Of a stretch of DNA of 60,000 bases, positions 31,330-42,475 are shown piece by piece. Both the position numbers and the translations under genes were made by a program. Source of the DNA: Glandiceps talaboti (Eukaryota; Hemichordata; Enteropneusta; Spengelidae); assembly GCF_964340395.1 (NCBI RefSeq), contig NC_135566.1, positions 5,496,501-5,556,500 of the forward strand, written 5' to 3'. The notes under the pieces are model-generated. The model ran no database searches. It saw nothing but the letters and a program-made list of their open reading frames with translations, and was not told the origin of the DNA. Position 1 is the first letter of the stretch; each line of letters begins with the position of its first letter.

Positions 31330-32330
31330 CAGGACAAATTCTGTGTTACACTGTAAAAGCATTTTTCCTTGACAGAGATATATTAAATCTGAATGTAAAG
31401 AAAGGAGAAGTAGTGTAATGACTGAATTTATAGATAATAATACCAGACGCCAGCTCGTTTATTAATACTCCAGAGACCCCAAATTGTTGGCAGTATGTAT
31501 TTCGGCACAATTTTTGTAGTATAGTAGAAAAGAAATTTTCCTTCACAAAGATAAACTAAATATGAATGTAAAGAAAATGAAAAAGCTGTGTAATGACTGA
31601 ATTAAAAGATAATAACGGCAGACACCAACTCGTTTACTTTACTCCAAATGGTCCAAATTGTGGGGAATGTAGAATTATTTTCAAGACAATTTTTGTGCAC
31701 CTCTAGAATTCTTCATTCATAGAGTTTAATATCTGATTAAAACAAGTAGATGTGGTACAGACATTGAATTTGTGACATCAGACATTACCCCGTTTACTTT
31801 ACTCTAGACATATTGTGGGTAGTAAAAAATGTTTTTGAGGAACACTAAAGGACTTTCCATACACTGATATAATACATCTGAATGTACAGAAAGGTGAAGC
31901 TGTCTAATCATTGAATTTTAATACCATCGGACACCAACTCATCTACTTTATTCTAGACTCTTCAATTTGTGGGTAGGATGAAAGCGATTCCTTTGTCACA
32001 GAGATGTAATATATCGGATTATTAGGGATGAGGGACTACATAATCAAAGCATGTATAATTACAACATGGGTTGACACTTTGTTTACTGTAAACAATTCGG
32101 ATAGTACGCAAGCATACCTTATCCTGAGAGACATAATATATATGACCATATACAAAAAATGATGGTGTGTATACAACCACAGAATTGATATATAAGAATG
32201 TTTTAATAGAGTCAGGATGTTTACTTTCCCTGCATATTTTATGCTGTACAGTATAAAACATTCCATATTCACAGAGACGATATTTATCTGATTGTAGATA
32301 GAGAAATGGAGTATAAAAAACACTCAGAAT
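31330..32330 (+). repeat. About 150-170-bp decayed tandem repeat
   Basis: About four to six copies. Anchors: ctgaatgtaaagaaagg (31391), atgaatgtaaagaaaatg (31562), ctgaatgtacagaaagg (31880); also ccaactcgtttactttactc, ccaaattgt-gg and gactgaattta. The right part past 31990 is very diverged. Confidence 0.75.
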
Positions 32331-34732
32331 GTGTATAATTTGGATGTATTAGTTCCATCATATAGATTTGATAACAATTTGTCATTCAATAACAGTACCC
32401 GAAATGAGGAAATACAACAGTGAAATCAAATCTAAGAAAGATAAAGTGACAATTGAATGAATGAGAAATCCTTTTAGTGTTTGCATTATCACTGTCCTCT
32501 CTTTATTCTGCATGTTTGTGCTTTCAATATAAGTACTCAATTTGCTGTTGACATCAGCTTCAAAAAATTGCATTATGGCTTTTCCGTTTTCAGTTTCGGG
32601 AGTCATAATTTGACAAATGACAATCTGTATATGATTTCAGAAGGTATATATATCCTGCTATACATACGCTGACTGACTTCATAGCAAAAGACAGTATTTG
32701 AATGATGATCAAAGACCACAATTTCATTATCTCTACACTCATACACATCACAAATAAGAATTGATTCAATCTACCTCATCTTTTATGATTAAAAGGCCAT
32801 GTTCCCCATTCAGATTGAAATCTAGGTGTGAAAAATAATTGTTTGGCAGATCTATAGAAAAAGTCTTTCCTGAACATAATCCCATGTAATCCTTATACCT
32901 CCACTGATATGATTAATGTGGGAACATGGGTTTGAAACCCTGGCTTTTTAACTAAGAAATATTCAAATAGGTTTCTCATATCATATGCTTTAAAAAACAT
33001 AACAAGTTCTCTGATGCTAAGAGTCTTCACACACAGTGAAAAAGACAAGACAAAATAATTCAGAGTGTTGAAAGATAGTTTTATTTTCAACAGTCACACT
33101 TGGAGACATATTAACGGAGTATAACATCATATTATATTTGTGATTGCACATTGTAAACTGGCAGGATGTATTTTCTAGTAATGAATACAGTTACAGTAAA
33201 ATAATAATTGTTTTGAAAGAATTCACCTCATTGTCATGGCAATTGCACTTGCACTCTAGATGTATGCTTATAACATGTTATTTGGAGCGATAGCTTCTGC
33301 ATGTTTAACCAATTACATTTAGAGTGAATTCGAATGTCTCTCGTCATGTTTTCAACACATTTACTGAATTCAATGTGATTTCCCTCTTTACAGAGGCTCA
33401 ATTCTTGTTTTTTTCCGTATGAACATCTTTTATAGATTCAGCGCAATCACGCGATTGAAGTGTTGTTCCTTTCCATTCTTTTTCTAAGTGTCTTTAAGTA
33501 ACACCTTTTCTAAATTCAGTACTTACACTGCACTATAACATGTATTTTCATCATATAAAAAGGTATTATTCTTGTTTTTCTTGTCAACATCCTCACTTAA
33601 CTTAGTACATGAATTTGAAGTGTTGTTCTTATTTCAGCCAATTTCTTACTTTCTGTATCCTTGATTGAAAAAGTTAAATCTTTAAATACCTTCAAATTAT
33701 GATACATTTTGAAAAGAATTAATCAAAAGTACATCATATTAATTGTGAATTTTATAATTATGATATACAATCTTGTCGCACAAATGAAATGAAATTATGG
33801 TACATTATTTAAATAGTTAATTTTCAATCATTATGATCCTATTAAATAAGTTGTTGTCTTTTCTTTCGTTATATCTTCCAACATCATGATGTATACATTT
33901 TTCTGTTCAACCCGAATTCTATTTTTCATCTCGGAATGATGTTACTTGTATTCATTATTTTCATACTGTAAACACAACATAATTACTTGAATGTTCATTA
34001 TATTGATTGTTTAGCCAAATGATTTTCAAAGAAACCAGTCACATTAAATTGTTTTTATATATACAAAGAACCTCTGTTTTCTTATCAAAACATGTTTCAA
34101 CCTCCTCATAATGTTAAAGTCTTTGAAATATTTTATTTGACAAGAACTCTGAACGGTTCAGAAAAAAAGCCTAAGAAAAATCTCAACGTCTCCATAAACA
34201 ATTTTTGTAGAAAATCAAGACTTTTTAATCTGAACAGAAATCAATCACTTGTAAATTTTCAAAAAGACAACTTTTCTTGTTACGATTAAAGCTTAAATTA
34301 AAGAGAAAAGTCAATAAATGAAGTTCAAACATGATTTTACAAAATGGCATACAACAAAACAGTTTTGATATGTTGTCCGAACAGTAGATTGAACACAAGT
34401 TTCTTGTCAAATGTAATATATTTTCTCTTTTCATATTCTTGAACAAGTTTATACTTTAATCATGTAAAGCTGTATTTAATATTATATTTGAAATTTGGTA
34501 CTTACTCGAAATATCCTTTTGTACAAAACATGTCGTTTTCCTTAAACGAAAACATGTACTTTCAATAGGTTTCGTGCTAATATGCTAACACTTCTGTTTT
34601 ATCATTCCATGAAGTTTAATAGCATTGCTCATAAAGTCTTATAACCTATTTTATGCTATTTTAATATCGGCAGTTGTAAATTAATGTTGTTTTTTGAGGA
34701 TATTGATCTTTGAGTGCTTGAGGTGGTATAGC
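32331..34732. other. Sequence 3' of the GPCR, nothing recognised
   Basis: AT-rich, no coding signal. The GPCR 3' UTR should occupy the right end (below 34733 on the minus strand), but no single polyadenylation signal stands out. Confidence 0.5.
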
Positions 34733-35803
34733 TTAAGGGATTTCAACGACTGTTAGGTGGTGAACATCATTGACTTGGGTATGAGCAATGGTTCTACCTT
34801 CTCTCGGTAACGTGGTTACATCATCTATAGGTTTACACAAACCGCACAACAATAATTCAATATAGGCTTCTTGAAATCTGTTATTCATAGCACCGTAGAC
34901 AACAGGAACTAAACAATTGACAGCAAACAGCCAGACGTTGGCTAATATCCATGCATCTGGCAGAGTGATGTATGGATCAGTTGACATTAAAATTTGATAT
35001 GGTATGTAACTGATCACTGTTAATGAAAATGTTGTTACTAATGTCTTAAGAAATTGAGTTTCATGTGTACTCAATCTTGGAACATTCAGAGTAATTTGTA
35101 CATGATTAGTGTTTGAAGCAGGCTGAACGATTTTCCGTTTTTTGTGATAGTGTCTGAAAACAAGGAATGTTAATAAATAAACAAATATACATGGTACTAC
35201 AACATTCACAAGGGGAATGAGTAGTCCCAATTTACCATAGCCCTCAGATGGTACACACAGGAATACCAAGGGACTGTAAACCATTGATTCTAAAGCCATA
35301 ATAAAAGGTAGAAATACTATAACGGCTGGAAAAGTCCATGCAAATGTTAAGGCAGTTCCAACGGAGGCTCTTCTTGTAATAGTTAAATACCTCTCGTTGA
35401 ACACATGGAAAGTCAAGCGATTGATGGACAGGAGTGTGTAATGCCACAGAATAATACTGATAAGGCTTGGTTTGAGATACACTTGCATTAAACAGCTACC
35501 ATGTCCAATTCTCCATGATCGGTTCAGAAATGTGTCTATAGTTGGAAGTATAACCATTGCTACAAATACAATGTTTGTACAACTCACACTAGCTATAAAG
35601 GCATAGCTGAATGTCCGGAGACGTTTCTTGCGCACAATTGTCATCACAACTAAAGTATGACCACATGCTCCAACAATGAGTAAAATGATGAGCAAAGCAG
35701 CAGCAGTTGATGTGAATGAAGCTGCCGATATCTGTGTTGCAGGATCTGTCCAGTTGTTGGTTAAATTTACCATAGTCTCCCATTGTAAACTAGAATTTGA
35801 CAT
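34733..35803 (-). CDS. Atypical rhodopsin-class GPCR, single exon, 356 aa
   Basis: Complete intronless ORF. An in-frame TAA lies 18 codons upstream of the first Met, with no other Met between. N-terminal glycosylation sequons at N3, N13 and N17. TM1 about 34-57, TM2 66-88, TM3 104-128, TM4 150-172, TM5 192-216, TM6 252-274, TM7 284-306. C104 and C183 can form the TM3-ECL2 disulphide. NRL (128-130) replaces DRY. W156 (4.50), P204 (5.50) and P268 (6.50) are present. Odd features: H49 at 1.50 (usually N), S74 at 2.50 (usually D) and VPVVY at 299-303 instead of NPxxY, so the sodium pocket is gone. Family pattern is loosely melatonin/moody/GPR84-like; the ligand is unknown. No frame breaks, so probably functional. 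There is no clear neighbour gene. Confidence 0.92.
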   Translation of the reverse strand: MSNSSLQWETMVNLTNNWTDPATQISAASFTSTAAALLIILLIVGACGHTLVVMTIVRKKRLRTFSYAFIASVSCTNIVFVAMVILPTIDTFLNRSWRIGHGSCLMQVYLKPSLISIILWHYTLLSINRLTFHVFNERYLTITRRASVGTALTFAWTFPAVIVFLPFIMALESMVYSPLVFLCVPSEGYGKLGLLIPLVNVVVPCIFVYLLTFLVFRHYHKKRKIVQPASNTNHVQITLNVPRLSTHETQFLKTLVTTFSLTVISYIPYQILMSTDPYITLPDAWILANVWLFAVNCLVPVVYGAMNNRFQEAYIELLLCGLCKPIDDVTTLPREGRTIAHTQVNDVHHLTVVEIP

Positions 35804-37930
35804 CTCGGTAAAAAAATAAGTAAGGCTGTTGACAATCGAAACTTCCAGTGAAAATTATAAGTTCCTGACGGTAGATAAAAGCCAATGGGATTGACTAAAT
35901 CACAATATTACTCCTTGGCTGAAGTATAAGTGTCTGTGAGGAACTATACAGTATATTGAAACTGTTGTCAGGAGCGTTAGCACAGTACATGTAGACTCTA
36001 CACGTCACATCCTCTAATGACTCTCTCTATGGCAGCAGATCAGTTTCAATACAACAGCACCACACATTGGCCACTTTGTTGAGATGACAATGTTACTGAT
36101 TAGTCATTCTCTGGACAACCCACATCAGCAGACAAACAACCCCTGTCTACTTGTGTCGCTATTGATCAAAATGCAATCACCTGGAAGTATGTTACCGCCA
36201 ACCTCTTGCCTGCCGTCATCACCTCTCATTACAGCAGACTTCCCTACAGAAAATCAATAAACCTTGGACGGTTCCTGTTCAACAGAGTGCTGACTGTAGT
36301 GGCTGCTGCAATTATCATAATTATGTTTATCAAATTCAGGTCTATTCAATGCTCTACCTTTAGAATCCCCTATCATAAGTAATATTATTACTGGCATCAG
36401 ATTTCAAAAGTCCAATGAAAAACCAAAGGATATTAATCTTGCTTTCCAGCATGCTGCTACTATTGAAAGGCTACCCATCCACATAATCTATTTACTGATA
36501 CCACGGTTGTATAAAAAGCATAACAAGAGATCCTGATGTCATCTCCAATCATCAAATAGCACATTTTCTGTCATTATTATTCATAGCAGGACAAACCATT
36601 GATTTACTGTACCATTAATAGTTCTTCCTACCTAATTGTGTTGTGTTTTCAACTTTTCCTGTCTGGGGAAAAAACAGGTCAGACACAATTTTTTACAATA
36701 AAAATAGTTTTTATATGGGCAGTTTCTATAAATCTTTACACAGGTGGTGGTGATATGTTAACATCATCTGGGATTCAAACACACTGTATTTTCAATGAGA
36801 CAAATACTAACCTTGGGGATAGTGAAATGCATGTAGGGAAGAGACACATTACCATGGCAACTAGACAAGAGGCTTTCAAATAACTAGTAATCTGAATGAG
36901 TTACATCTATAAGTGCAAATTGAAATGTGTTGTTTTTCCACTGACAGATCAGGAAGTTAAGACGTTTAAAAACTGCGACTATGACCTCAAATTTAAGTTT
37001 GTCAGATAAAACATGACTATTTTGGTGTAATATTCATTAATTCTATCCTTGAAAGAAACCTGTTTATACAAGATTTACATTATCACAACAATCCACCTTT
37101 CATGATTGCTTTTTAGTTTTCTAATAAAATACAATTTTAACATTTAACGTAAAACCAAAATGATGACTAATTTCCAATGATTTTAACAAACCTAACAAAA
37201 ATAAATTTCTTTAAATTATTAACTTTTAATGATGAAAATGTATAAAATGTCATTTTTTTTATCTTAAAAAAACTCATCTTTATTTGTAGTTGCCATTATA
37301 AATTATTATTATTACTGGTATCTAAGAGTTATTGATAAACATTCAGCTCAGACAATTTTAATGAGAAATGAAATTTTCAAGGAAAGGTAACGTTGTTTTC
37401 AAGGTACAAGAAACTTATGAATTGTTTTTGCAAAACTGACTACTTTTCCAACAGATAGTTCTAGTAAAGTCTCTAGCACGATTAGTTTATAATTACATCT
37501 CATAATTGTCATTACATAATATCATATATTTATTAAACTGTCATACAAAATTATTTCCATAATTGCGATGATACAAAATATGTAATCATGTGTCGACATA
37601 TCTTCACTATCAACAGAAGGTTATTAATAGTTTAACTGTAATGATGGCTGGACATTCAATATTAATACATTCATGATACTAAGATACATTTATTTAATAA
37701 ATACCTTACTTCCATGTGAATGAACAACAAGGTGATTTGAAAGGAAAGTGAAAGCAACTAATAAGTCTTTGCAGATGACATAATACCCATCAAATACTTT
37801 ACTTCCACGTGACTGAATGGTGACATGGTCTAAAAGAAATTGGTGGCAACAAATAAATATTACTAAGTGCCTGTGATATGGAGGAAATGTCTTGATAACA
37901 CAATGGACACAGAAGGAGAGACTGATGGAC
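35804..37930. other. Sequence 5' of the GPCR, nothing recognised
   Basis: 35804-36300 should hold the GPCR promoter and 5' UTR. The bases just before the start codon (cttattttttttaccgag on the minus strand, one T more or less) look like a possible splice acceptor, so a 5' UTR intron cannot be excluded. No TATA element is clear. 36300-37930 shows no gene. Confidence 0.45.
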
Positions 37931-38395
37931 CAATGGACAGAGCCCACTGTAATAGTTCTCTTTGGGAGATGAAAAACATGCTTGTTTTAATGAACCTAGA
38001 CACGGGTCTCATCAATTTGCACTCAAAGTAATGTATCCATCAATCCCAGCATAAAGATTTACTTGTGCCCACTGTCTCCAGTGGGACTGAAATTTCCTCT
38101 AATTACCTACCACATTTAAAACTATTAGTATAAAAAATGACATCTCTTTACAAGAATTCAATGATAAATTTGACAGCATAACACCCGTTATGTTTCATTA
38201 TTATCTGATCTAGACTATCATCAACCATTATATGAATGTAATCAGTGCTAGTTAATTTAGTTTTAGTCAGTACAAAAACAAAATCACTGCAATTACAAAA
38301 AGAATATCAATGTACATGTACATACCCCATATACATTTATGTGAGTCAGTAAAGCTCTATGCATTATTCATTTATACATGTCATTTTTAATTATA

Positions 38396-38530
38396 GCTAG
38401 AAAAACAAGTGATGTGCATATGTCCCATATAACATGTCACCTTTGTGCCAGGTTTGAAAGAAATTGGATACTGCATCTCTGAAAAGTGATGTATTATGGA
38501 CGGATTGACAAACGCATACACAGATGAATG

Positions 38531-38579
<49 letters not shown>

Positions 38580-38640
38580 CCAGATGGATGGACAGAGCCC
38601 ACTGTAATAGTTCCCCCCACCCCTTGGGGAACTATTAAAT
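38396..38640 (+). repeat. Dispersed repeat with internal (GACA)n, copy 2
   Basis: Shares with 2606-3125 the order gtgcatatgt, gtgccaggtttgaaag, aaattgg, gcatctctgaaa, then a (GGAC)/(GACA)n tract (38531-38580) and a 3' block ending ccttggggaactatt. A piece of the 3' block, ggacagagcccactgtaat, is also present at 37935-37953. Confidence 0.8.
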
Positions 38641-39649
38641 AAAACACCACCAGAAGGTAGAAGCACTAAAAATATAGAAATACTATAACGGCTGTTATAA
38701 CGGCTGATGTAATATTACAATCAATGTATTGCAAATTCTAGTGGCAAAACAAAAAGTTACAAATGCTGCATATTTGAAGATTCATGCTGTTACATTCACA
38801 TATATCACTGTGTGTAACTTTGCAATTCACAAAAATGTATACATCTTCATGAAAAAAGTATTCTGATGCTGTCGTCAAGGCAACTGGATTTTGCTGAATA
38901 TTTCAATGTGTGCAAATGTCTGGAGGCAGTCTATATGCGTTTGAATTCTGTAAGCAAACAAAAATGGGGATGACAGCAGTTAATACATGCTGTCTACTTA
39001 ATTTGCAAAGTTTTTGACTTTTTTTGTTTACACATTCTATTTGCTATTAAAACCTCTTTGCAAATCTCAATCCATGCTTTGAGAAATGGTTAATAATATA
39101 CAAAATGTTCAGGAACTGCATTTTACATTTTTAGTATCTAGAAACTCAGTTGTGTGGAATAAAAGAATACGACTCAAGAATAAGAGATAAAAATACAATT
39201 TCTTTATCTTTCATTAGTAAGTAATGGCAAGTGTTTGCTAGCCAAGCAAATGTTAATTAAATGTACAATGCAAGAGATTACAATGCATTTCCTTCAAAGT
39301 TACAGAAATGAAAGATTTCAAATTTTTTGTATGAGCTGATCAAATCCAACAGAATATTACAGCCATGCAAGTAAATGAAGTTGTCCTTTGCGCACATCAC
39401 AAACGAGCTAAACAAATACTAACATATTTAGTCTAGTATTTAGGAAATCGCACACCTCTGCAATCAGCATTTCAAAGCTGTCTACAGAGTACACAGATTG
39501 AGTGACGTAAAATTACCAATAGGAGAGATACTGATGTAATATGATTTTTGCTTCAATTCCAATATTATCGCTAGTTGACCAACACTGAATCCACTTAAGA
39601 AATCACAACTCTCGGGTCATTAGCTAGAATGTGGATTTATACTTTGAAA

Positions 39650-40200
39650 TGTAAACTGAATTTGCTGCAATTTCACATTTGTGCTGGGCGAGCAATTTGG
39701 CTAAATCTATTTGGCAACTCACCATAATCAGCTAGCTTAGAAGAAAGGCAAACAGAATTTGCTTTAATCTACACATGTAAAGTACATTTGGTTAGTATTT
39801 GAGAACTCATTAGGATCAGCTCACTAAAGAAAAGAGGCAAACAGAATTTCGCAAACATAATTTTCTTTAATTTTCAGAGGTAAAGAGCATTTTGGATGGC
39901 CACACAGATGCTAAGCGTATTTGGGAATTATTCATCTCCGTTGTCAGAATCAGTTAGAAATGCAAACAAAATTTTATTTCCATGTTCATGGTAATAAAAA
40001 CTTACACAGATGCTTGGGAAATAGTATATCTCTGCTTAAGGAAACCAAATGATTGCTTTCAGGGTTCTGTGTTTACATTTACTGAACAAGTAGTGCGCAG
40101 AATAAAGGAAGCAAACACAATTTTTTTCTATTCATCAGTAAAAACGTGCTTACTAATAAACCAAATGCTGAATGACCCAATATTTGAGAAATCCTGCATC
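39650..40200 (+). repeat. Decayed tandem repeat, about 100-150 bp
   Basis: gaaaggcaaacagaatttgc, agaggcaaacagaatttcgc, aatgcaaacaaaatttta and aagcaaacacaattttttt recur at about 39743, 39834, 39957 and 40108, each with a nearby agtttttgg/tatttgngaa-t block. Weak but ordered. Confidence 0.6.
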
Positions 40201-40543
40201 TTGCCTTGAGACCTTTAAAACTTGCTCCAAACAGTTTTTAATACACTAGCCGAATCAAACATAAGATAAAACAGAGACAAAGATAAGAACACGTTAAGGT
40301 TTTCTGCACACATTTAACCAACTGTATTAAAATGAAGTTTTGAAATCAAAATATTCCCACTTGAATCTTCTGTAATCACACTTTTGAAGCCATATTGTAG
40401 AAAGTTTTGTCTGGCATAGTGTTGGTTTGAAAACCTTTTGATTGTAAAGATCTTTATGAAACAAAATTTTGCATATTTTGGAATTCTTCAAAAATTTATT
40501 GACATTTTCCATATCAAAGCTTTCAAACAAGAACAGTAAATAT

Positions 40544-40645
40544 TTTTTTAATGGTCTAGCGACTCATAGTGACAAGGCTCCCTAAGGTCAATCATATTTT
40601 CTGCAGCTGAACGTAGAAAAATATTAGAGAATAATATCCAAAATA
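40544..40645 (+). repeat. Dispersed hairpin-bearing repeat, partial copy
   Basis: Only the 3' half: tctagcgactcatagtgaca, taaggtca and aaaaatattagagaataat. Same orientation as the other copies; directly left of the large palindrome. Confidence 0.65.
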
Positions 40646-40764
40646 AACACCTAACCTGTGCTTTAGATTACCACTATTTCAAAGGTGTGCAATTCTGTTT
40701 CCTTAAACACTAAAATAATAAATTTGGAGTTTATTTCATTGTTACATGTTACTATCAAAGACAA

Positions 40765-41532
40765 CATTCTTTGAAAGTCTACTTGCCTGTATAGACAATG
40801 TGATGTATAACAGTGACTCAAACTGTTTTACAAAATATTTGACTAGCACTGCACGCACAGAAATCTACATATCATACTTTCTTTTATGAGAAATGTAGAT
40901 TTGTTTAATATGGAATGTATTTCATTGTTGCTACTCCAGAAGACATCACAGTGTGACTGTATGCCCACTGTGAATCACAATGGGCATACAGTCATAGCTT
41001 TTTATCAACTTTAATTGGATGAGGACATTTTTATCTTGTTACCAAGTTCGTATCTACTTGTGTTGTTTATACATTTGTTATATTTTCAATGATGGCGTCA
41101 AATTGTCTTTCATATATATGTTGATATTACATGTATATGACATAGTTTTTGTAAGATTGTACTGCTCACCAAGAATCAACAGTGCTGCAAAAGTCAATAA
41201 CCATACAACTATAACTATAACCCTCAAGGGTTAAAAGTGTAACTAAAATTAAACCATCAGCTATCTACTTAGTATATAGTGAGGTTGACAGAAATACTTT
41301 GTAAGAAGTTATATTAATGGTTGTAATGAGGGAACTACAAAAATGGAATCACAGACTTATTCGTTGAAAGTTTGCATGCGCTTATCCTTATACACAATCT
41401 GATGTATAGAAGTTGCTCATATTAAAGAGACAAGTCCATCTTTTCTGCAAAATTGTAATGACTAGCACTGCATACACAGACATCTACTTCTAATACATAT
41501 TCTTTGATGACAGGTATAGATTTGTTTGAACT
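40765..41532 (+). repeat. Direct repeat pair inside the palindrome
   Basis: 40765-40916 and 41358-41532 share tnttcntgaaagt, acaatgtgatgtata, gactagcactgcacgcacag, aaatctac and tagatttgttt. The second copy sits exactly in the left-arm stretch that has no partner in the right arm. Confidence 0.7.
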
Positions 41533-42475
41533 ACAACTGCCGACATCAGACTATGGACGAATGGAACCTTTACAAACAGGGAAAGTAAACAACTGAATTG
41601 GATTAATAACACTTGGCTCAGCATGTTGGTAGTACAGAGACCAGTATTATATTCCATCATTTGATAAGCATTTTACATAAAAGTTCACCATCACAAACAA
41701 ATTTCCAGTTCCCCTGGCATTTCATGTAAACATACAGAAGCTATAAAAGCATTCTTATCAAACCATGGTGTATAAAACAAGTCTCTGCTGTTCCAACATG
41801 CTGAGCCAAGTGTTATTAATCCAATTCATTGGTTTACTTACTCTATTTGTAATAGGTTCCATTTGCCCATGGTCTGATGTCAGCAGTTGTATGTCTGGGC
41901 TTGAATTTACTGTCACATACAAAATTCATTCTATGAGCATCTTTCTTTGACATATATGACCATGTAACCTTTCATTTTAACCTACTTCAAGAATTCATCA
42001 ACTTGAGACATTTAACACAATAACCTGATTATGTCTTTATATTAAACTAAACACACTACGTTATAAAGGTCCCTCATTACTACTAAGAGTAACATCTTAT
42101 AAAGTAATTCTGTCAAACTCAATAAGAGTAGATAATTGATGGTTTAATTTTTAGTTACACTTTTACTTGAGTGTTATAATTATAGTTGCACAGTTATTGG
42201 TTTTCATTCCAGCACTGTTGATTCTTGGTGAGCAGCACAATCTTCTTAGTTCTTAAAAAGTACTTCATATAATATCAACATATATAGGAAAGACAAGTTG
42301 ACGCCATCATTGAAAATACATGAAGGCCAAATGAATAAACTACACAAGTAGACAAAAAACTTGATAACGAGATAAAATGTCCTCATCAAGTTTGGTTGAT
42401 AAAATGCAAATGACATTAAGTCCACTATCTGCTATTTTCAATGTTTCTGGAATAGTGACAATGTGTTAAGATGAT
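40920..42475. repeat. Large imperfect palindrome, arms about 700 bp
   Basis: Three nested pairs share one axis near 41705. Outer: 40998-41335 with 42069-42410 (tgttgatattacatgtatatg region, ctcaccaagaatcaacagtg, ttcaatgatggcgtcaa). Inner: 41535-41655 with 41765-41890 (gaattggattaataacactt, ggctcagcatgttgg). Flank: 40921-40945 with 42440-42470. The part 41340-41535 does not pair with 41890-42069. No transposase frame. Confidence 0.85.
40952..40996. repeat. Tight hairpin, 20-bp arms, 3-base loop
   Basis: gtgactgtatgcccactgtg, aat, cacaatgggcatacagtcat: one mismatch. Present in the left arm of the large palindrome only. Arms are shorter than a usual microRNA precursor. Confidence 0.9.

Noticed and set aside
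35244-35783. Minus-strand 64-67 aa frames
   Set aside because: Out-of-frame shadows inside the GPCR.
38387-38666. Minus-strand frames with SVCLSVCLSV runs
   Set aside because: Translation of the (GACA)n tract.
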